DNA of 64,000 nt from Alphaproteobacteria bacterium HGW-Alphaproteobacteria-1 (GTDB lineage Bacteria; Pseudomonadota; Alphaproteobacteria; Rhodobacterales; Rhodobacteraceae): contig PHEQ01000010.1 of assembly GCA_002842985.1 (NCBI GenBank), forward strand, positions 1 to 64,000, given 5' to 3'. The position numbers and the translations under genes are program-made. Positions within the stretch are counted from its first letter, which is position 1. Every line of letters starts with the position of its first letter. This document shows positions 16,794 through 25,561 of the stretch, piece by piece. The notes beneath the pieces are model-generated. The model searched no databases. It worked only from the letters and a program-made list of their open reading frames with translations, and was not told the DNA's origin.

Positions 16794-18116
16794 TCATGGC
16801 AGGACTTTGCGCAGCGCGGTGCCGAGTTTGTCGACCAACTCCTCGATCTGGGCGTCGTCGATGATGAAGGGCGGCGCAAGCAGGACGTGATCGCCCTGCC
16901 GCCCGTCGATGGTGCCGCCCATCGGATAGCAGATAAGACCGGCCTCGAAGGCGGCGGCTTTGAGCAATTTGTTGATGGCGCGCTCGGGGGCGAACGGGGT
17001 CTTGGTGGCGCGGTCCTCGACGATCTCGAGCCCGCGGAACATGCCGCGCCCGCGAATGTCGCCGATATGGGGATGCTGGCCGAACGCCTCGTGAAGGGCC
17101 GCGTTCAGGCGCTCGCCCATTTTTGCCGCGCGCGCGGTCAGGCCGCCGTCAGTGAGTTTTCCCACCACCACATCGGCGGCGGCGCAGGCGATGGGATGGC
17201 CGATATAGGTATGGCCATGCTGGAAAAATCCCGTGCCCCCTTCGATGGCGGCATAGATCGCGCCCGAGCAGAGCATCGCGCCGATCGGCTGATAGCCCGC
17301 GCCGAGGCCCTTGGCGATGGTGACGATATCGGGGCGCACGCCGTCCTGTTCGCAGGCAAAAAGCGTGCCGGTGCGACCCATGCCGCACATCACCTCATCG
17401 AGGATCAGCAGGATGCCGTGACGGTCGCAGATTTCGCGGATGCGCTTGAAATAACCGGGCACGGCGGGCACGGCCCCAAGGGTTGCGCCGACGACCGGCT
17501 CGGCCACGAAGGCGATGACGTTTTCCGGGCCGACGCGGTGCAGTTCCGCCTCAAGCTCGTCCGCCACGCGCAGCCCGTACTCCTCGGGCGATTCGCCGTC
17601 CGCGCGCCCGCGATATTCGTAACAGGGCGCGATATGCGAGCTCTCGACCATCAGCGGCGCGAACGGCTCTCGCCGCCACAGGTTGCCCCCCGTGCCGAGC
17701 GCGCCCAATGTATTGCCGTGATAGCTCTGCTTGCGGGCGATGAAGCGCGTGCGGCTGGCCTCGCCCTTTTCAAGGAAATACTGGCGGGCGAGCTTGAGCG
17801 CGGCCTCCACCGCCTCGGACCCGCCGGAGACGAAATAGACCCGTTCGATCCCTTGCGGAGCATGGGCGATGAGCCGGTCGGCGAGACGCTCGGCCGGCTC
17901 GGATGTGAAGAATCCGGTATGGGCAAAGGCGATCCGGTCGGCCTGATCCTTGATCGCCTGCGTCACCTCGGGGTCGGAATGCCCAAGACACGACACCGCC
18001 GCCCCGCCCGAGCCATCGAGATACCGCTTGCCGGTGGCGTCGATGATATAGGCCCCCTCGCCGCGCGTGGCGACGGGCGGGCGGGCGCGGGTGTGGCGGG
18101 GAAAGACATGGGTCAT
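16794..18116 (-). CDS. Class III aminotransferase, second copy
   Basis: The 440-residue product is a class III PLP aminotransferase with VSGGSEAVEAALKLAR, LILDEVMCGMGRTGTL and the lysine in VTIAKGLGAGYQPIGA. It resembles the aminotransferase at 7807-9141 in layout but has a different C-terminal half (GFFQHGHTYIGHP). The start at MTHVFPRHTRARPP lies 23 bases from a hairpin-prone segment and diverges from an RpiR-type regulator. A role in the catabolism of the compound imported by the TAXI-TRAP system at 19.1-22.8 kb is likely from context; the substrate is unknown. Confidence 0.9.
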   Translation of the reverse strand: MTHVFPRHTRARPPVATRGEGAYIIDATGKRYLDGSGGAAVSCLGHSDPEVTQAIKDQADRIAFAHTGFFTSEPAERLADRLIAHAPQGIERVYFVSGGSEAVEAALKLARQYFLEKGEASRTRFIARKQSYHGNTLGALGTGGNLWRREPFAPLMVESSHIAPCYEYRGRADGESPEEYGLRVADELEAELHRVGPENVIAFVAEPVVGATLGAVPAVPGYFKRIREICDRHGILLILDEVMCGMGRTGTLFACEQDGVRPDIVTIAKGLGAGYQPIGAMLCSGAIYAAIEGGTGFFQHGHTYIGHPIACAAADVVVGKLTDGGLTARAAKMGERLNAALHEAFGQHPHIGDIRGRGMFRGLEIVEDRATKTPFAPERAINKLLKAAAFEAGLICYPMGGTIDGRQGDHVLLAPPFIIDDAQIEELVDKLGTALRKVLP

Positions 18117-18144
18117 GGCGGCATCCTTTGATCGGCGGCGCCAG

Positions 18145-18201
18145 TGAAACAAATGAATCAAGTGTTGACAATAGATGAAACGAATGGAACGACTTGTTTC
18201 A
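18145..18201. promoter_or_regulatory. Candidate operator/promoter for the aminotransferase and RpiR-type regulator
   Basis: An inverted repeat with TGAAACAA at 18145-18152 and CTTGTTTCA at 18193-18201 brackets a consensus-like -35 hexamer TTGACA at 18165-18170. A third GATGAAACGA copy lies at 18174-18183. The repeated TGAAAC half-site is what a dimeric RpiR-type regulator would bind. No good -10 hexamer could be placed. If transcription of the regulator begins near 18195, its upstream ATG codons at 18175 and 18184 would be outside the message. Confidence 0.5.
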
Positions 18202-19086
18202 ATGAACATCCGGGGGGAAAATCCGGCGGCGTCGTTCGAAGAGCGCATTGCCCGCAATTTCGACGGCCTCAGCGACAAGCTGCGGCAGGCGGCGGAATAT
18301 GTTGCGGCAAACCCGGTGGACATCGCCACGCGGTCGCTGCGCGCGGTGGCGCAGGAGAGCGGTCTTGCGCCGGCGACCTTCTCGCGGCTGGCGCGGGCGC
18401 TCGATTTCGAGAGCTTCGAGGCTCTGCGCGAGGCGATGCGCGCCAAGATCGGGCGCCGCGTCAACAGTTTCGCCGATCGAGCGGAGCGGCTTCAGTCGGC
18501 GCATGAGGCGGGACGGACCGGGTTTTTCGAGGCGCATGTCAGTGCCTGCCAGAACAATCTCCAGACCTTGTTGCGCGATGTCGACATGGATTTGCTGGAG
18601 CGCGCGGTCGCGCGGCTCCATGCGGCGCGCAATGTGGTTCTGTTCGGGGCGCTCGGCTCGACCGGGGTTGTGGAATACCTTTCCTATATGGCGAATTTCT
18701 GCGCGGGCAACTGGTCAATGGCGGGGCGCATGGGGGCCTCTCTCGGGGCGTCGCTCACCGGGCTGGACGGCCGGGACGCGCTGGTGATCGTGACCAAGCC
18801 ACCCTATGCCAGCCGCACCATCGAGGCCGCGCATATGGGCGCGGCGCAGGGCGCCTATGTTATCGTGATCACCGACAGCCCGGCCTGTCCCGCGCTCGGG
18901 CAGGCCTCGGCGGGATTCGTTCTGCCCACCGACAGCCCGCATTTCTATTCGTCCTACGTCACCACCCTTGCCTTTACGGAGGTGCTGGTGGGGATGCTGG
19001 TCGGGCGCGCAGGCAGCGTGGCCCGTGCCCGTATCGCGCAGGTTGAACAGAGCAGCCGCCGTCTCGGAGAGGTCTGGGACGGCTAA
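18202..19086 (+). CDS. MurR/RpiR family transcriptional regulator
   Basis: The product has an N-terminal HTH_6 domain (FEERIARNFDGLSDKLRQAA to ATFSRLARALDFESFEALRE) and a C-terminal SIS sugar-isomerase-like domain (FGALGSTGVVEYLSY, DALVIVTKPPYASRTIEAAH, YVIVITDSPACP). RpiR-type proteins usually repress catabolic genes and sense phosphosugars, but some control amino-compound pathways. ATG codons exist at 18175, 18184 and 18202 with no clear ribosome site; 18202 was chosen because the operator and -35 hexamer overlap the earlier ones, giving 294 residues. It probably controls both the divergent aminotransferase and the TRAP genes downstream. Confidence 0.87.
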   Translation: MNIRGENPAASFEERIARNFDGLSDKLRQAAEYVAANPVDIATRSLRAVAQESGLAPATFSRLARALDFESFEALREAMRAKIGRRVNSFADRAERLQSAHEAGRTGFFEAHVSACQNNLQTLLRDVDMDLLERAVARLHAARNVVLFGALGSTGVVEYLSYMANFCAGNWSMAGRMGASLGASLTGLDGRDALVIVTKPPYASRTIEAAHMGAAQGAYVIVITDSPACPALGQASAGFVLPTDSPHFYSSYVTTLAFTEVLVGMLVGRAGSVARARIAQVEQSSRRLGEVWDG

Positions 19087-19119
19087 ATCTACCGCAACGA
19101 CATCAATCAAAGGGAGACT

Positions 19120-20094
19120 ATGATGTTCGACAGGTTCAAGTTCACGATGACCGGCGCGGCGCTTGTCGCGCTTATGGCCCCCGCTGCCATGGCCGAGGAG
19201 TTCATCACCATCGGCACCGGCGGCGTCACCGGGGTCTATTACCCAACCGGCGGCGCGATCTGCCGTCTGGTCAACCAGGGCCGCAAGGAGCATGGCATCC
19301 GTTGCTCGGTCGAATCGACCGGCGGCTCGGTTTACAACCTCAAGACCATCCGCGCGGGCGAGCTGGAATTCGGCGTCGTGCAATCGGACTGGCAGTATCA
19401 TTCCTTCCACGGCACCTCGGACAATTTCGCCGCCGATGGCCCGTTCGAGGAGCTGCGCGCGGTGTTCTCGATCCATCCCGAGCCGTTCACCGTGGTCGCG
19501 CGCGCCGACAGCGGCATCAAGACCTTTGACGACCTCAAGGGCAAGCGGGTGAACCTTGGCAATCCCGGCTCGGGCGCGCGCGGCACCTTCGAGGTGGTGA
19601 TGGAGAAGATGGGCTGGAGTGCGAGCGATTTCGCGCTGGCCGCCGAGCTGCGCCCCGCCGAACAGAGCCAGGCGCTCTGCGACAACCAGATCGACGCGAT
19701 GGTGTTCACCGTGGGCCACCCTTCGGGCACCATTCAGGAGGCAACCACCGCCTGTGACAGCGTGCTTGTGGACGTGACCGGCCCGGCGATCGACGCCCTC
19801 ATCGCCGAGAACGCCTATTACCGCGCCGCGACCGTGCCGGGCGGCATGTACCGCGGCACCGACGAGGACGTGAAGACCTTCGGCGTGGGCGCGACCTTCG
19901 TGACCTCGGCCAATGTCTCGGACGAGGCGGTCTATACGGTGGTCGCGGCGGTGTTCGACAATTTCGACGATTTCCGCGGTCTGCACCCGTCCTTCGCCAA
20001 TCTTGACGCCAAGGAAATGGCAAGCGCGGGTCTGTCGGCCCCGTTGCACCCCGGTGCCGCAAGATATTTCAAGGAAAAGGGCCTGATCGACTGA
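19120..20094 (+). CDS. TAXI family TRAP transporter solute-binding protein
   Basis: The 324-residue product has a signal peptide ending near PAAMA-EE and the TAXI start FITIGTGGVTGVYYPTGGA. Further family marks are VESTGGSVYNLKTIRAGELE and GKRVNLGNPGSGARGTFEVV. TAXI proteins bind small organic anions or amino acids in the periplasm for Na+- or H+-driven uptake. An AAAGGGAG site precedes the ATG; a second ATG follows at once. A hairpin separates it from the permease gene. Confidence 0.93.
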   Translation: MMFDRFKFTMTGAALVALMAPAAMAEEFITIGTGGVTGVYYPTGGAICRLVNQGRKEHGIRCSVESTGGSVYNLKTIRAGELEFGVVQSDWQYHSFHGTSDNFAADGPFEELRAVFSIHPEPFTVVARADSGIKTFDDLKGKRVNLGNPGSGARGTFEVVMEKMGWSASDFALAAELRPAEQSQALCDNQIDAMVFTVGHPSGTIQEATTACDSVLVDVTGPAIDALIAENAYYRAATVPGGMYRGTDEDVKTFGVGATFVTSANVSDEAVYTVVAAVFDNFDDFRGLHPSFANLDAKEMASAGLSAPLHPGAARYFKEKGLID

Positions 20095-20110
20095 TCGGCG
20101 ATTGTTCCCG

Positions 20111-20134
20111 GCAGGGGCGGCGCGCCGCCCCTGC
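20111..20134 (+). terminator. Hairpin between TAXI binding protein and TRAP permease
   Basis: GCAGGGGCGGC pairs with GCCGCCCCTGC across a minimal GC loop, followed by TGTTTGCGTTT. It is probably a partial terminator that raises the ratio of binding protein to permease, the same arrangement as after livK and ugpB. Confidence 0.65.
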
Positions 20135-20217
20135 TGTTTGCGTTTGGGAAAATGACCCCAATCGCCTAACGTTGACAGACCGCGGAGCAAACGCGGCGTG
20201 ACAGGGAGAGTGTGACG

Positions 20218-22845
20218 ATGACCAGCGAGACAAATGGCAAAGGCCCGCTGAGCGAGGCCGAACTGCAGGAACTGGTCTCTTCCAGCGATGGCGGCGCACG
20301 CAATCCGGCGGGTTCGATGGGGCTTTTTCTGGCGGCCGTGGCGGTGATCTGGTCGCTGTTCCAGATCGCGCTCGCGTCGCCCATAGCCAATTCCCTGCTG
20401 CCCGGCTCGGTGCTGAACAATTCGCGGCAATTCCATCTGGCTTTCGCCATCTTCCTTGCATTCATGGCCTACCCGATGTTCCGCAGCAGTCCGCGGTCCT
20501 ACATCCCGGCCTATGACTGGGTGCTGGCGCTGGGTGGCACGTTCATCGCGCTCTATGGATATTTTTTCTACGACAAGATCGTGCGCAGTGGCGGGCTGGC
20601 CGATGACACCGACAAATGGGTGTCGCTGGTGGGCCTTCTGATCCTGTTCGAAGGTGCACGGCGCGCGCTCGGGCCGGCCATGGCGCTCATCGCCACGATT
20701 TTCCTTGCCTATGTGTTCTTCGGTGCCTCCGAATGGGTGCCCGAGGTGATCCGCTGGAAGGGCGCGAGCCTGCAAAAGGCGATGAGCCATATGTGGATCA
20801 CCGGCGAGGGGGTGTTCGGCATCGCGCTGGGCGTCTCGACACGGTTCGTCTTTCTCTTCGTGCTGTTTGGCGCGCTTCTCGACAAGGCGGGTGCGGGGAA
20901 TTACTTCATCAAGATGGCGTTCGGCGCGCTGGGCCACCTGCGTGGCGGCCCCGCCAAGGCCGCCGTTGTCGGGTCCGCCGCAACCGGCCTCATCTCCGGC
21001 TCGTCCATCGCCAACGTGGTGACCACCGGCACCTTCACGATCCCGCTGATGAAGCGGGTGGGCTTCACGTCCGAAAAGGCGGGTGCGGTCGAGGTGGCAA
21101 GCTCTGTAAACGGGCAGATCATGCCGCCGGTCATGGGGGCTGCGGCCTTTCTGATGGTGGAATATGTGGGGATTTCCTATGTCGAGGTGATTACCCACGC
21201 GTTCCTGCCCGCCACGATCAGCTATATCGCGCTGGTCTATATCGTGCACCTGGAGGCGGTGAAGCTGAACATGCCGACGATCGGTGACCGGGTGGTGAGC
21301 CTGGGGCGCACGGTCGGGGGGATGTTCGCGTTTTTCGTGGGCTTTGCGGCGCTTTGCTACGGGGTGCAATTCCCGATCGGCTGGGTCGTGGCGGCGGTGC
21401 CGGGAGGATCGGCGCTGATCCTGTCCGGACTATTGTTCCTGTCCTACCTCGCGCTTTTGTGGCTGGCGTCGAAGGTGCCGGATCTGGAGCCCGACGATCC
21501 CAATGCCGAGGAGGTGAAGCTGCCGGATGTGGGCGAGATCTACAAGGCGGGGCTTTACTATCTGCTGCCCATCGTCGTGCTGGTCTATTTCCTGATGATC
21601 GAGCAGAAATCGCCCGGTCTCTCGGCATTCTGGGCCTCGGCGCTGCTGTTCGTGATCCTGCTCACGCAGCGACCGCTCAAGGCGCTTTTCCGGGGCGAGA
21701 GCGAGATGGCCAACGCGTTCCGCGCGGGTGTCATCGACCTTGTGACCGGCCTGATCGCGGGCGCGCGCAACATGATCGGGATCGGCCTTGCCACGGCAAC
21801 GGCCGGCGTGATCGTGGGCACGGTGACGCTGACCGGTGTCGGGCAGGTCATGGCCGATCTGGTGGAGTTCCTTTCGGGTGGCAACCTCGTGCTCATGCTG
21901 ATCATGGTGGCGCTTCTGAGCCTTGTTCTGGGCATGGGCCTGCCGACGACGGCCAACTATATCGTGGTCTCTTCGCTCATGGCGGGGGTGGTGGTGCAGC
22001 TTGGCGCGCAATCGGGGCTGATCGTGCCGTTGATCGCTGTGCATCTTTTCGTGTTCTACTTCGGGATCATGGCGGATGTGACGCCGCCGGTGGGGCTGGC
22101 GAGTTTCGCGGCCTCGGCGGTGTCGGGGGGCGATGCAATCAAGACCGGCTTTATCGCGTTCTTCTATAGCCTGCGGACCGTGGCGCTGCCCTTCGTGTTC
22201 ATCTTCAACACCAATCTGTTGCTGATTGATGTGACGCTCTTTCAGGGAATCATCACCTTCATCGTGGCCACGATCGCGATCCTTGTGTTCACGGCCGGCA
22301 CGATGGGCTGGTTTCTTACCAAGAACCGCATCTATGAGAGCGTGGCCCTGGTGCTCGTGGCCTTTGTGCTATTCCGTCCCGATTATTTCATGAACCGGAT
22401 TCAGCCACCTTTCGAGATCGTGGAGCCTGCGCGCCTTGAGCAGGCGCTCGATGCCGCCCATGCGGGTCAGGACCTGCGGATTGTGGTAGCGGGACCGGAT
22501 TTCATGAACGGGCAGCCGAAGGAGACGACGCTGGTCCTGTCGGTGACGAGCGATGCCGATGGCGCGACCCTCTTGCAGGAATTCGGGCTGGTGCTTGTCC
22601 CCGAGGGCGACCGCGTGCTTCTTGAAGAGCCGCCATTCAGTTCGCCCTTTGCCGAGACGATGCAGGGGTATGATTTCTATGGTGACGAGCCGGTGGTCAT
22701 CGCCTCGGTCAAGGCGCCGGTCGATCAGTGGCCACAGGAGTTGATGTTCATTCCGGCCTTGGTGCTGCTGGCGCTCATCGCGCTGTTGCAACGCGCGCGG
22801 CTGGGTCGGGAAGAGACGGAATTGAAGAAAGGAGCCACGGCATGA
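20218..22845 (+). CDS. TRAP transporter fused permease (DctQM) with C-terminal extension
   Basis: The 875-residue protein fuses the small 4-helix TRAP subunit (about residues 30-200) to the large DctM subunit (about 200-700), as usual in TAXI systems. The motifs GSAATGLISGSSIANVVTTG and VLGMGLPTTANYIVVSSL are the two substrate-site repeats. Residues about 725-850 form a soluble segment of the DUF3394 type ending in a last membrane helix. The ATG at 20218 has AGGGAGAG at the right distance; the in-frame GTG 6 bases before it is too close. The stop overlaps the usp gene by 4 bases. Confidence 0.92.
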   Translation: MTSETNGKGPLSEAELQELVSSSDGGARNPAGSMGLFLAAVAVIWSLFQIALASPIANSLLPGSVLNNSRQFHLAFAIFLAFMAYPMFRSSPRSYIPAYDWVLALGGTFIALYGYFFYDKIVRSGGLADDTDKWVSLVGLLILFEGARRALGPAMALIATIFLAYVFFGASEWVPEVIRWKGASLQKAMSHMWITGEGVFGIALGVSTRFVFLFVLFGALLDKAGAGNYFIKMAFGALGHLRGGPAKAAVVGSAATGLISGSSIANVVTTGTFTIPLMKRVGFTSEKAGAVEVASSVNGQIMPPVMGAAAFLMVEYVGISYVEVITHAFLPATISYIALVYIVHLEAVKLNMPTIGDRVVSLGRTVGGMFAFFVGFAALCYGVQFPIGWVVAAVPGGSALILSGLLFLSYLALLWLASKVPDLEPDDPNAEEVKLPDVGEIYKAGLYYLLPIVVLVYFLMIEQKSPGLSAFWASALLFVILLTQRPLKALFRGESEMANAFRAGVIDLVTGLIAGARNMIGIGLATATAGVIVGTVTLTGVGQVMADLVEFLSGGNLVLMLIMVALLSLVLGMGLPTTANYIVVSSLMAGVVVQLGAQSGLIVPLIAVHLFVFYFGIMADVTPPVGLASFAASAVSGGDAIKTGFIAFFYSLRTVALPFVFIFNTNLLLIDVTLFQGIITFIVATIAILVFTAGTMGWFLTKNRIYESVALVLVAFVLFRPDYFMNRIQPPFEIVEPARLEQALDAAHAGQDLRIVVAGPDFMNGQPKETTLVLSVTSDADGATLLQEFGLVLVPEGDRVLLEEPPFSSPFAETMQGYDFYGDEPVVIASVKAPVDQWPQELMFIPALVLLALIALLQRARLGREETELKKGATA

Positions 22846-23273
22846 GCGGTCCTGTCCTTTGTGCCCTCGATGTCAGCAACCCGCATCGGGATGACGAGGT
22901 TCTGCGCCGCGCGGCGCAGATCGCCGCGCTTGACGGCGCACAGCTTGATGTGATCACCGTCGTGCCCGATTACGGCATGAGCGTGGTGGGAAGCTTCTTT
23001 GGCAGTGGCCATCACGATACGCTGGAGGCCGAAGCCCGGCGGCTTCTCAATGTGCTGGTGATCGAGGTTCTGGGGGAAGAGGTCAACAAGACCGTGCGCC
23101 ATCTCGTGAGCACCGGCAACGCCTATGACGAGATCCTGCGCGCGGCCAAGGCCGATGGCGCGGCGCTCATTGTCATCGGCGCGCACAAGCCCGATTTCAG
23201 CGATTACCTGCTTGGCCCCAATGCGGCGCGGGTGGTGCGGCACGCCAAGTGCTCGGTCATGGTTGTGCGGTAA
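22842..23273 (+). CDS. Universal stress protein (UspA family), TRAP-associated
   Basis: The 143-residue product starts MSGPVLCALDVSNPHRDDEV and ends with the ATP-loop-like IVIGAHKPDFSDYLLGPNA and CSVMVVR. UspA proteins next to TRAP genes are known, for example TeaD, which binds ATP and modulates ectoine uptake by TeaABC. The 4-base ATGA overlap with the permease gene supports the same kind of function. It ends 11 bases before the convergent hemN. Confidence 0.88.
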   Translation: MSGPVLCALDVSNPHRDDEVLRRAAQIAALDGAQLDVITVVPDYGMSVVGSFFGSGHHDTLEAEARRLLNVLVIEVLGEEVNKTVRHLVSTGNAYDEILRAAKADGAALIVIGAHKPDFSDYLLGPNAARVVRHAKCSVMVVR

Positions 23274-23284
23274 CGACGCGCACC

Positions 23285-24640
23285 TCAGATCGCCGAGGAA
23301 TGGCCCTCGGCGTTCATCTCGTAGGCGTCGAGCTTGCGGGCGATCATCCGGGTAAGCGGGCGTGCGTCAGGCGGAATGGCGAGGCCGCCCGCGTCGAGCC
23401 GCAGATGTCCGGCAAAGGCGCGGTCCACCTCCGAGAGCATCGTGTGAAGCGCCTCGGGGGTGATGGCGAAATCGCGGGTGATCTCGGCGGCATCCACGCG
23501 GAAATCGCACATCAGCGCCTCGATCAACCGCGCGCGCAGCCGGTCATCCTCGGAAAAGGCATGGCCCCGGCTGGTGGAGAACCGACCGTCGCGAATCGCT
23601 GCCGTATGCGCGCCGGTGGCGGATGCGTTCTGTGCGTAGCCTTGCGGAAAGCGCGAGATGGACGAGGCACCAAGCCCGATCAGCACCTCGGCGGTGTCGT
23701 CGGTATAGCCCTGGAAGTTACGCCGCAGATGCCCGGCGCGCTGTGCCACGCTCAGCCCGTCTGCGGGGGTGGCGAAATGGTCGATGCCGATCTCGTCATA
23801 GCCGTCCCAGAGAAACAGCCGCCGCGCGGTCTCGAACAGGGCAAGGCGCTCTTGCGGGGTGGGCAGGGCATCCGACGGGATAAGTTGCTGGCGTTTGGCC
23901 ATCCACGGCACATGCGCATAGCCATAAAGTGCCACGCGGTCGGGGTTGAGCGACAGTAGTTTCTGCACGCTCTCGGTGATGCGCGCGCGGCTTTGATGCG
24001 GCAGGCCGTAAAGGATATCGGCGTTGAGGCTCTGCACCCCTCGCGCACGAATCTCCTCCGCCGCCTGCCGGGTGATGTCATAGCCCTGAATCCGGCCGAT
24101 GGTCTTCTGGATCTCGTCGTCGAAATCCTGCACCCCGATCGAGGCGCGGTTCATTCCCGCCGCCGCCAGCGCATCAAGCCGCGGCCCGTCGATCTCTCCG
24201 GGGTCGATCTCGACCGAGAACTCGGTCGTCTCGGTAAAGGGCGCGATCTCGCGAATCGCGCCGACAAGATCGGTCATCATCGCAGGTGACAAGAGCGTGG
24301 GCGTGCCGCCGCCCCAATGCAGCCGCGAAAGACGCACGCCCGCAGGCAGGGTGCGGCCCAGCATGGCGATCTCGGTCTTGAGTGTCTCCAGATAGGCTAA
24401 CACGGGCGCATCCGATTGCGTGCCCTGCGTCCGGCAGGCGCAAAACCAGCAGAGCCTGCGGCAGAACGGGACATGCACGTAGAGCGAGATTTGCGCGCCC
24501 TCCGGTATCGCCCTGATCCAGTTGATAAAATCTGCCTCCCCGACCGCCCGGTTGAAATGCGGGGCCGTCGGGTAGCTTGTGTAGCGCGGCACCTTGGCAT
24601 CAAAAAGACCCAGACTGCCCAGTTTGGTTTGCGTATCCAT
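23285..24640 (-). CDS. hemN: Oxygen-independent coproporphyrinogen III oxidase
   Basis: The 451-residue radical-SAM enzyme has the cluster motif CRRLCWFC (C-x3-C-x2-C) in HVPFCRRLCWFCACRTQ, then LHWGGGTPTLL and the HemN-type NADILYGLPHQS. It decarboxylates two propionates of coproporphyrinogen III without oxygen, which supplies haem under low oxygen. The start MDTQTKLGSLGLFDAKVPRY is the family start. It is divergent from fnrL, with an FNR-type box 34 bases upstream of its start, so anaerobic activation by FnrL is expected. Confidence 0.94.
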   Translation of the reverse strand: MDTQTKLGSLGLFDAKVPRYTSYPTAPHFNRAVGEADFINWIRAIPEGAQISLYVHVPFCRRLCWFCACRTQGTQSDAPVLAYLETLKTEIAMLGRTLPAGVRLSRLHWGGGTPTLLSPAMMTDLVGAIREIAPFTETTEFSVEIDPGEIDGPRLDALAAAGMNRASIGVQDFDDEIQKTIGRIQGYDITRQAAEEIRARGVQSLNADILYGLPHQSRARITESVQKLLSLNPDRVALYGYAHVPWMAKRQQLIPSDALPTPQERLALFETARRLFLWDGYDEIGIDHFATPADGLSVAQRAGHLRRNFQGYTDDTAEVLIGLGASSISRFPQGYAQNASATGAHTAAIRDGRFSTSRGHAFSEDDRLRARLIEALMCDFRVDAAEITRDFAITPEALHTMLSEVDRAFAGHLRLDAGGLAIPPDARPLTRMIARKLDAYEMNAEGHSSAI

Positions 24641-24674
24641 CCCACAAGGATTACGTTTGAAACATCTTAAGTCC

Positions 24675-24688
24675 TTGACCCAGATCAA
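24675..24688. promoter_or_regulatory. FNR/FnrL-type box between hemN and fnrL
   Basis: TTGACCCAGATCAA matches the FNR consensus TTGAT-N4-ATCAA at nine of ten specified bases. It lies 35 bases upstream of the hemN ATG and only 9 bases before the fnrL GTG. The likely effects are activation of hemN and repression of fnrL by its own product, by roadblock at the start region. Confidence 0.85.
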
Positions 24689-24697
24689 GCCGGGAAC

Positions 24698-25456
24698 GTG
24701 ACATTGGCAACGATTGGAAAAATTGCGGACACGCACGTGCAGGAATGCGCGGATTGCCCGATCCGGCATCGGGCCGTCTGTGCGCGTTGCGAACCGGACG
24801 AGCTCGATCGGCTCGACTCGATCAAGTATTACCGCAGCTTCGAGGCCGGGCAGACCGTGATCTGGTCGGGCGACGCGATGGATTTCGTGGCCTCGGTGGT
24901 GTCCGGCATCGCCACGCTGACCCAGACCATGGAGGATGGACGCACGCAGATGGTGGGCCTTCTGCTGCCGTCGGATTTCGTGGGCCGTCCGGGGCGGTCG
25001 CGCGCCGCCTATGACGTGGTGGCCACGACCGATATCGTCATGTGCTGTTTCCGCCGCAAGCCGTTCGAAGACATGATGGTGCGCACGCCCCATATCGCGC
25101 AACGCCTCCTTGAGATGACGCTCGACGAGCTGGATGCCGCGCGCGAGTGGATGCTGGTGCTTGGCCGCAAGACCGCGCGGGAAAAGATTGCCTCGCTCCT
25201 GGCGATCATCGGGCGGCGCGATGCGGCGCTGTATCTGAGTGGCAAGGCGGGGCCGCTCACCTTCGATCTGCCGCTCACGCGCGAGGCGATGGCCGATTAC
25301 CTTGGCCTCACGCTCGAGACGGTCAGCAGACAGGTCTCCGCGCTGAAAAAGGACGGGGTGATCGTGCTTGAAGGCAAACGCCGCGTCATCGTGCCCGACA
25401 TGAATCGCCTGCTGGAAGAGGCGGGCGACGACAGCGATGGCGGGATGCTGTCCTGA
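24698..25456 (+). CDS. fnrL: Crp/Fnr family oxygen-sensing regulator FnrL
   Basis: The 252-residue product has the N-terminal cysteine motif CADCPIRHRAVCARC (Cys17, Cys20, Cys28 or Cys31) and Cys116/117 in VMCCF, which would hold a [4Fe-4S] cluster. A cyclic-nucleotide-like domain and a C-terminal Crp helix-turn-helix (YLGLTLETVSRQVSALKKDG) follow. The recognition helix ETVSRQ is the FNR type that reads TTGAT. The GTG start gives the family N-terminus; no ribosome site is evident, and the FNR box is almost directly before it. It is the master regulator of low-oxygen genes such as hemN. Confidence 0.94.
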   Translation: MTLATIGKIADTHVQECADCPIRHRAVCARCEPDELDRLDSIKYYRSFEAGQTVIWSGDAMDFVASVVSGIATLTQTMEDGRTQMVGLLLPSDFVGRPGRSRAAYDVVATTDIVMCCFRRKPFEDMMVRTPHIAQRLLEMTLDELDAAREWMLVLGRKTAREKIASLLAIIGRRDAALYLSGKAGPLTFDLPLTREAMADYLGLTLETVSRQVSALKKDGVIVLEGKRRVIVPDMNRLLEEAGDDSDGGMLS

Positions 25457-25561
25457 GCGCCGCGTTCTGACAGGTTTGTGATCGGCAATCCCGCGCGGGG
25501 CTGTTTTGTCGGCATAACGCTGGCGTTACACTCTGCCACGATCAGGAAGCGGAGACGGACC

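Noticed and set aside
18715..21369. An 884-codon minus-strand frame opposite the RpiR-type gene and the TRAP genes.
   Set aside because: It crosses three genes and two intergenic hairpins and has no domain; the plus-strand genes are well supported.
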